From positions 1 to 7,641 of the forward strand of contig CAUJJQ010000061.1 in the NCBI GenBank assembly GCA_963205285.1: a stretch of DNA of 7,641 bases, written 5' to 3'. Under the pieces are notes generated by a model. That model saw only the letters and a program-made list of their open reading frames with translations, ran no database searches and was not told where the DNA came from. The stretch is from Pseudomonadota bacterium. Its GTDB lineage: Bacteria; Pseudomonadota; Alphaproteobacteria; Sphingomonadales; Sphingomonadaceae. Within the stretch, counting starts at the first letter, position 1, and every line of letters begins with the position of its first letter. Of this stretch, positions 6,847-7,641 are shown piece after piece. Both the position numbers and the translations under genes were made by a program.

Positions 6847-7641
6847 ATGCTGCGCCAAATTCGCCCTTGGCAGAGTGCAACGCTGGTCTGGTTGCTGACG
6901 CTCACCCTGTTGCTGATCTGGCGTTGGCATGATGTGCTGACGCTCTCCTCGCTCGACCCCGATGATGCACTGCGCATGGTGCAGGTGCGCGACCTGCTGC
7001 ATGGTCAGGCGTGGTGGGACATCAGCCAGCACCGGATCAACCCCATGGGTGGCGGCGGGTTGATGCACTGGTCGCGGATTGTCGATGCGCCGCTGGCGTT
7101 CGGCATCTGGGCCTTGACCCCGATTTTGGGTGAACATGGCGCGCAAGTCATGGTTTTTGGCCTGTGGCCGATGTGCCTCCTCCTCCCCCTTCTCCTCCTA
7201 ATGGCGCGGGTGGGCATGCTGCTCGATGACCGGCGGATTGCGCACCTAGCCGCGCCGCTCATCTGCACCAATTTCATGATACTCTATCAATTTGTGCCGA
7301 TCCGCGTCGATCACAATGGCTGGCAGATCATGCTGCAAGCCGCGATGTTGTGTGCCATCCTCAGCCCGCGCGCCGCACACGCACGCTGGGCCGGGGTGGC
7401 AGGGGCGGTGCTGCTAGCCATTTCGCTCGAAGGATTGCCGGTCATCACGTTGTTCGCGGGGATATTGGCGATCGGCTGGCTGTGGCAGGGTGATGGGTTG
7501 AGCCGTCAGCGCCTCTTTGGCTATTTGGCCGCGCTCGCCATTTCGGCACCGATTTTGCAATTTGCCACGCGCGGGCCAGCGGGGATTTTTTCGCGCTGGT
7601 GCGACGCCTTATCGCTGGCATGGATGGTGCCGCTCTTCGCC
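6847..7641 (+). CDS. Polytopic membrane protein, GT-C glycosyltransferase-like, N-terminal part (3' end outside window)
   Basis: An open frame starts at ATG 6847, four bases after the GtrA stop, and runs 265 codons to the window edge without a stop. A hydrophobic helix at about 12-27 is followed by an extracytoplasmic-type loop with DPDDALR (37-43), QHRINP (61-66) and MHWSRIVDAPLA (73-84), then helices at about 84-97, 101-120, 133-150, 161-172, 182-203, 204-214 and 223-240. RVDHNGWQ (153-160) and SLEGLP (193-198) are also family-like. An acidic pair in the first loop plus a later D-H motif is the pattern of GT-C enzymes such as oligosaccharyltransferases, which use polyprenyl-linked donors on the outer face of the membrane. 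I recall similar sphingomonad proteins being labelled hypothetical or as AcrB/AcrD-type, which does not fit this topology. Function is inferred; the C-terminal half is not seen. Confidence 0.85.
   Translation, partial: MLRQIRPWQSATLVWLLTLTLLLIWRWHDVLTLSSLDPDDALRMVQVRDLLHGQAWWDISQHRINPMGGGGLMHWSRIVDAPLAFGIWALTPILGEHGAQVMVFGLWPMCLLLPLLLLMARVGMLLDDRRIAHLAAPLICTNFMILYQFVPIRVDHNGWQIMLQAAMLCAILSPRAAHARWAGVAGAVLLAISLEGLPVITLFAGILAIGWLWQGDGLSRQRLFGYLAALAISAPILQFATRGPAGIFSRWCDALSLAWMVPLFA

Overview
The window looks like chromosomal DNA from a sphingomonad-type alphaproteobacterium. This is inferred from three things: high G+C with codon use strongly biased to G/C in third position, a heparinase II/III-family gene directly upstream of purH (a gene order I associate with alphaproteobacteria), and short GC-rich palindromic repeats of a kind common between sphingomonad genes. 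I cannot name the genus from sequence alone. I see no insertion sequence, phage gene, CRISPR array, tRNA or rRNA.

Layout. Bases 1-864 hold the 3' part of a heparinase II/III-family gene (+), followed 25 bases later by a complete purH (890-2467, +). These two probably share a transcript. A 160-base convergent gap (2468-2627) contains three GC-rich hairpin modules. A DEAD-box RNA helicase with a long, charged, repetitive C-terminal tail runs on the minus strand (2628-4538). A 355-base divergent gap (4539-4893) follows, with a strong inverted repeat in the helicase leader and a weak promoter candidate on the other side. From 4894 to the window end lie three tightly packed plus-strand genes. These encode a flavin-dependent oxidoreductase related to the amine oxidase / UDP-galactopyranose mutase-like group (4894-6408), a small GtrA-family membrane protein (6405-6842, ATGA overlap) and the N-terminal part of a large polytopic membrane protein with GT-C glycosyltransferase-like motifs (6847 to beyond 7641).

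How the genes fit together. The left half is housekeeping: purine biosynthesis and RNA remodelling, beside an enzyme family linked to polysaccharide breakdown. The right-hand trio is the most interesting part. A sugar-nucleotide-type flavoenzyme candidate, a GtrA-type lipid-linked-sugar membrane protein and a GT-C-like membrane transferase, arranged for translational coupling, suggest a dedicated envelope-glycan route: make or modify a sugar donor, handle or flip its lipid-linked form, and transfer it outside the cytoplasmic membrane. That pathway is an inference from gene families and order; no substrate can be read from the sequence.
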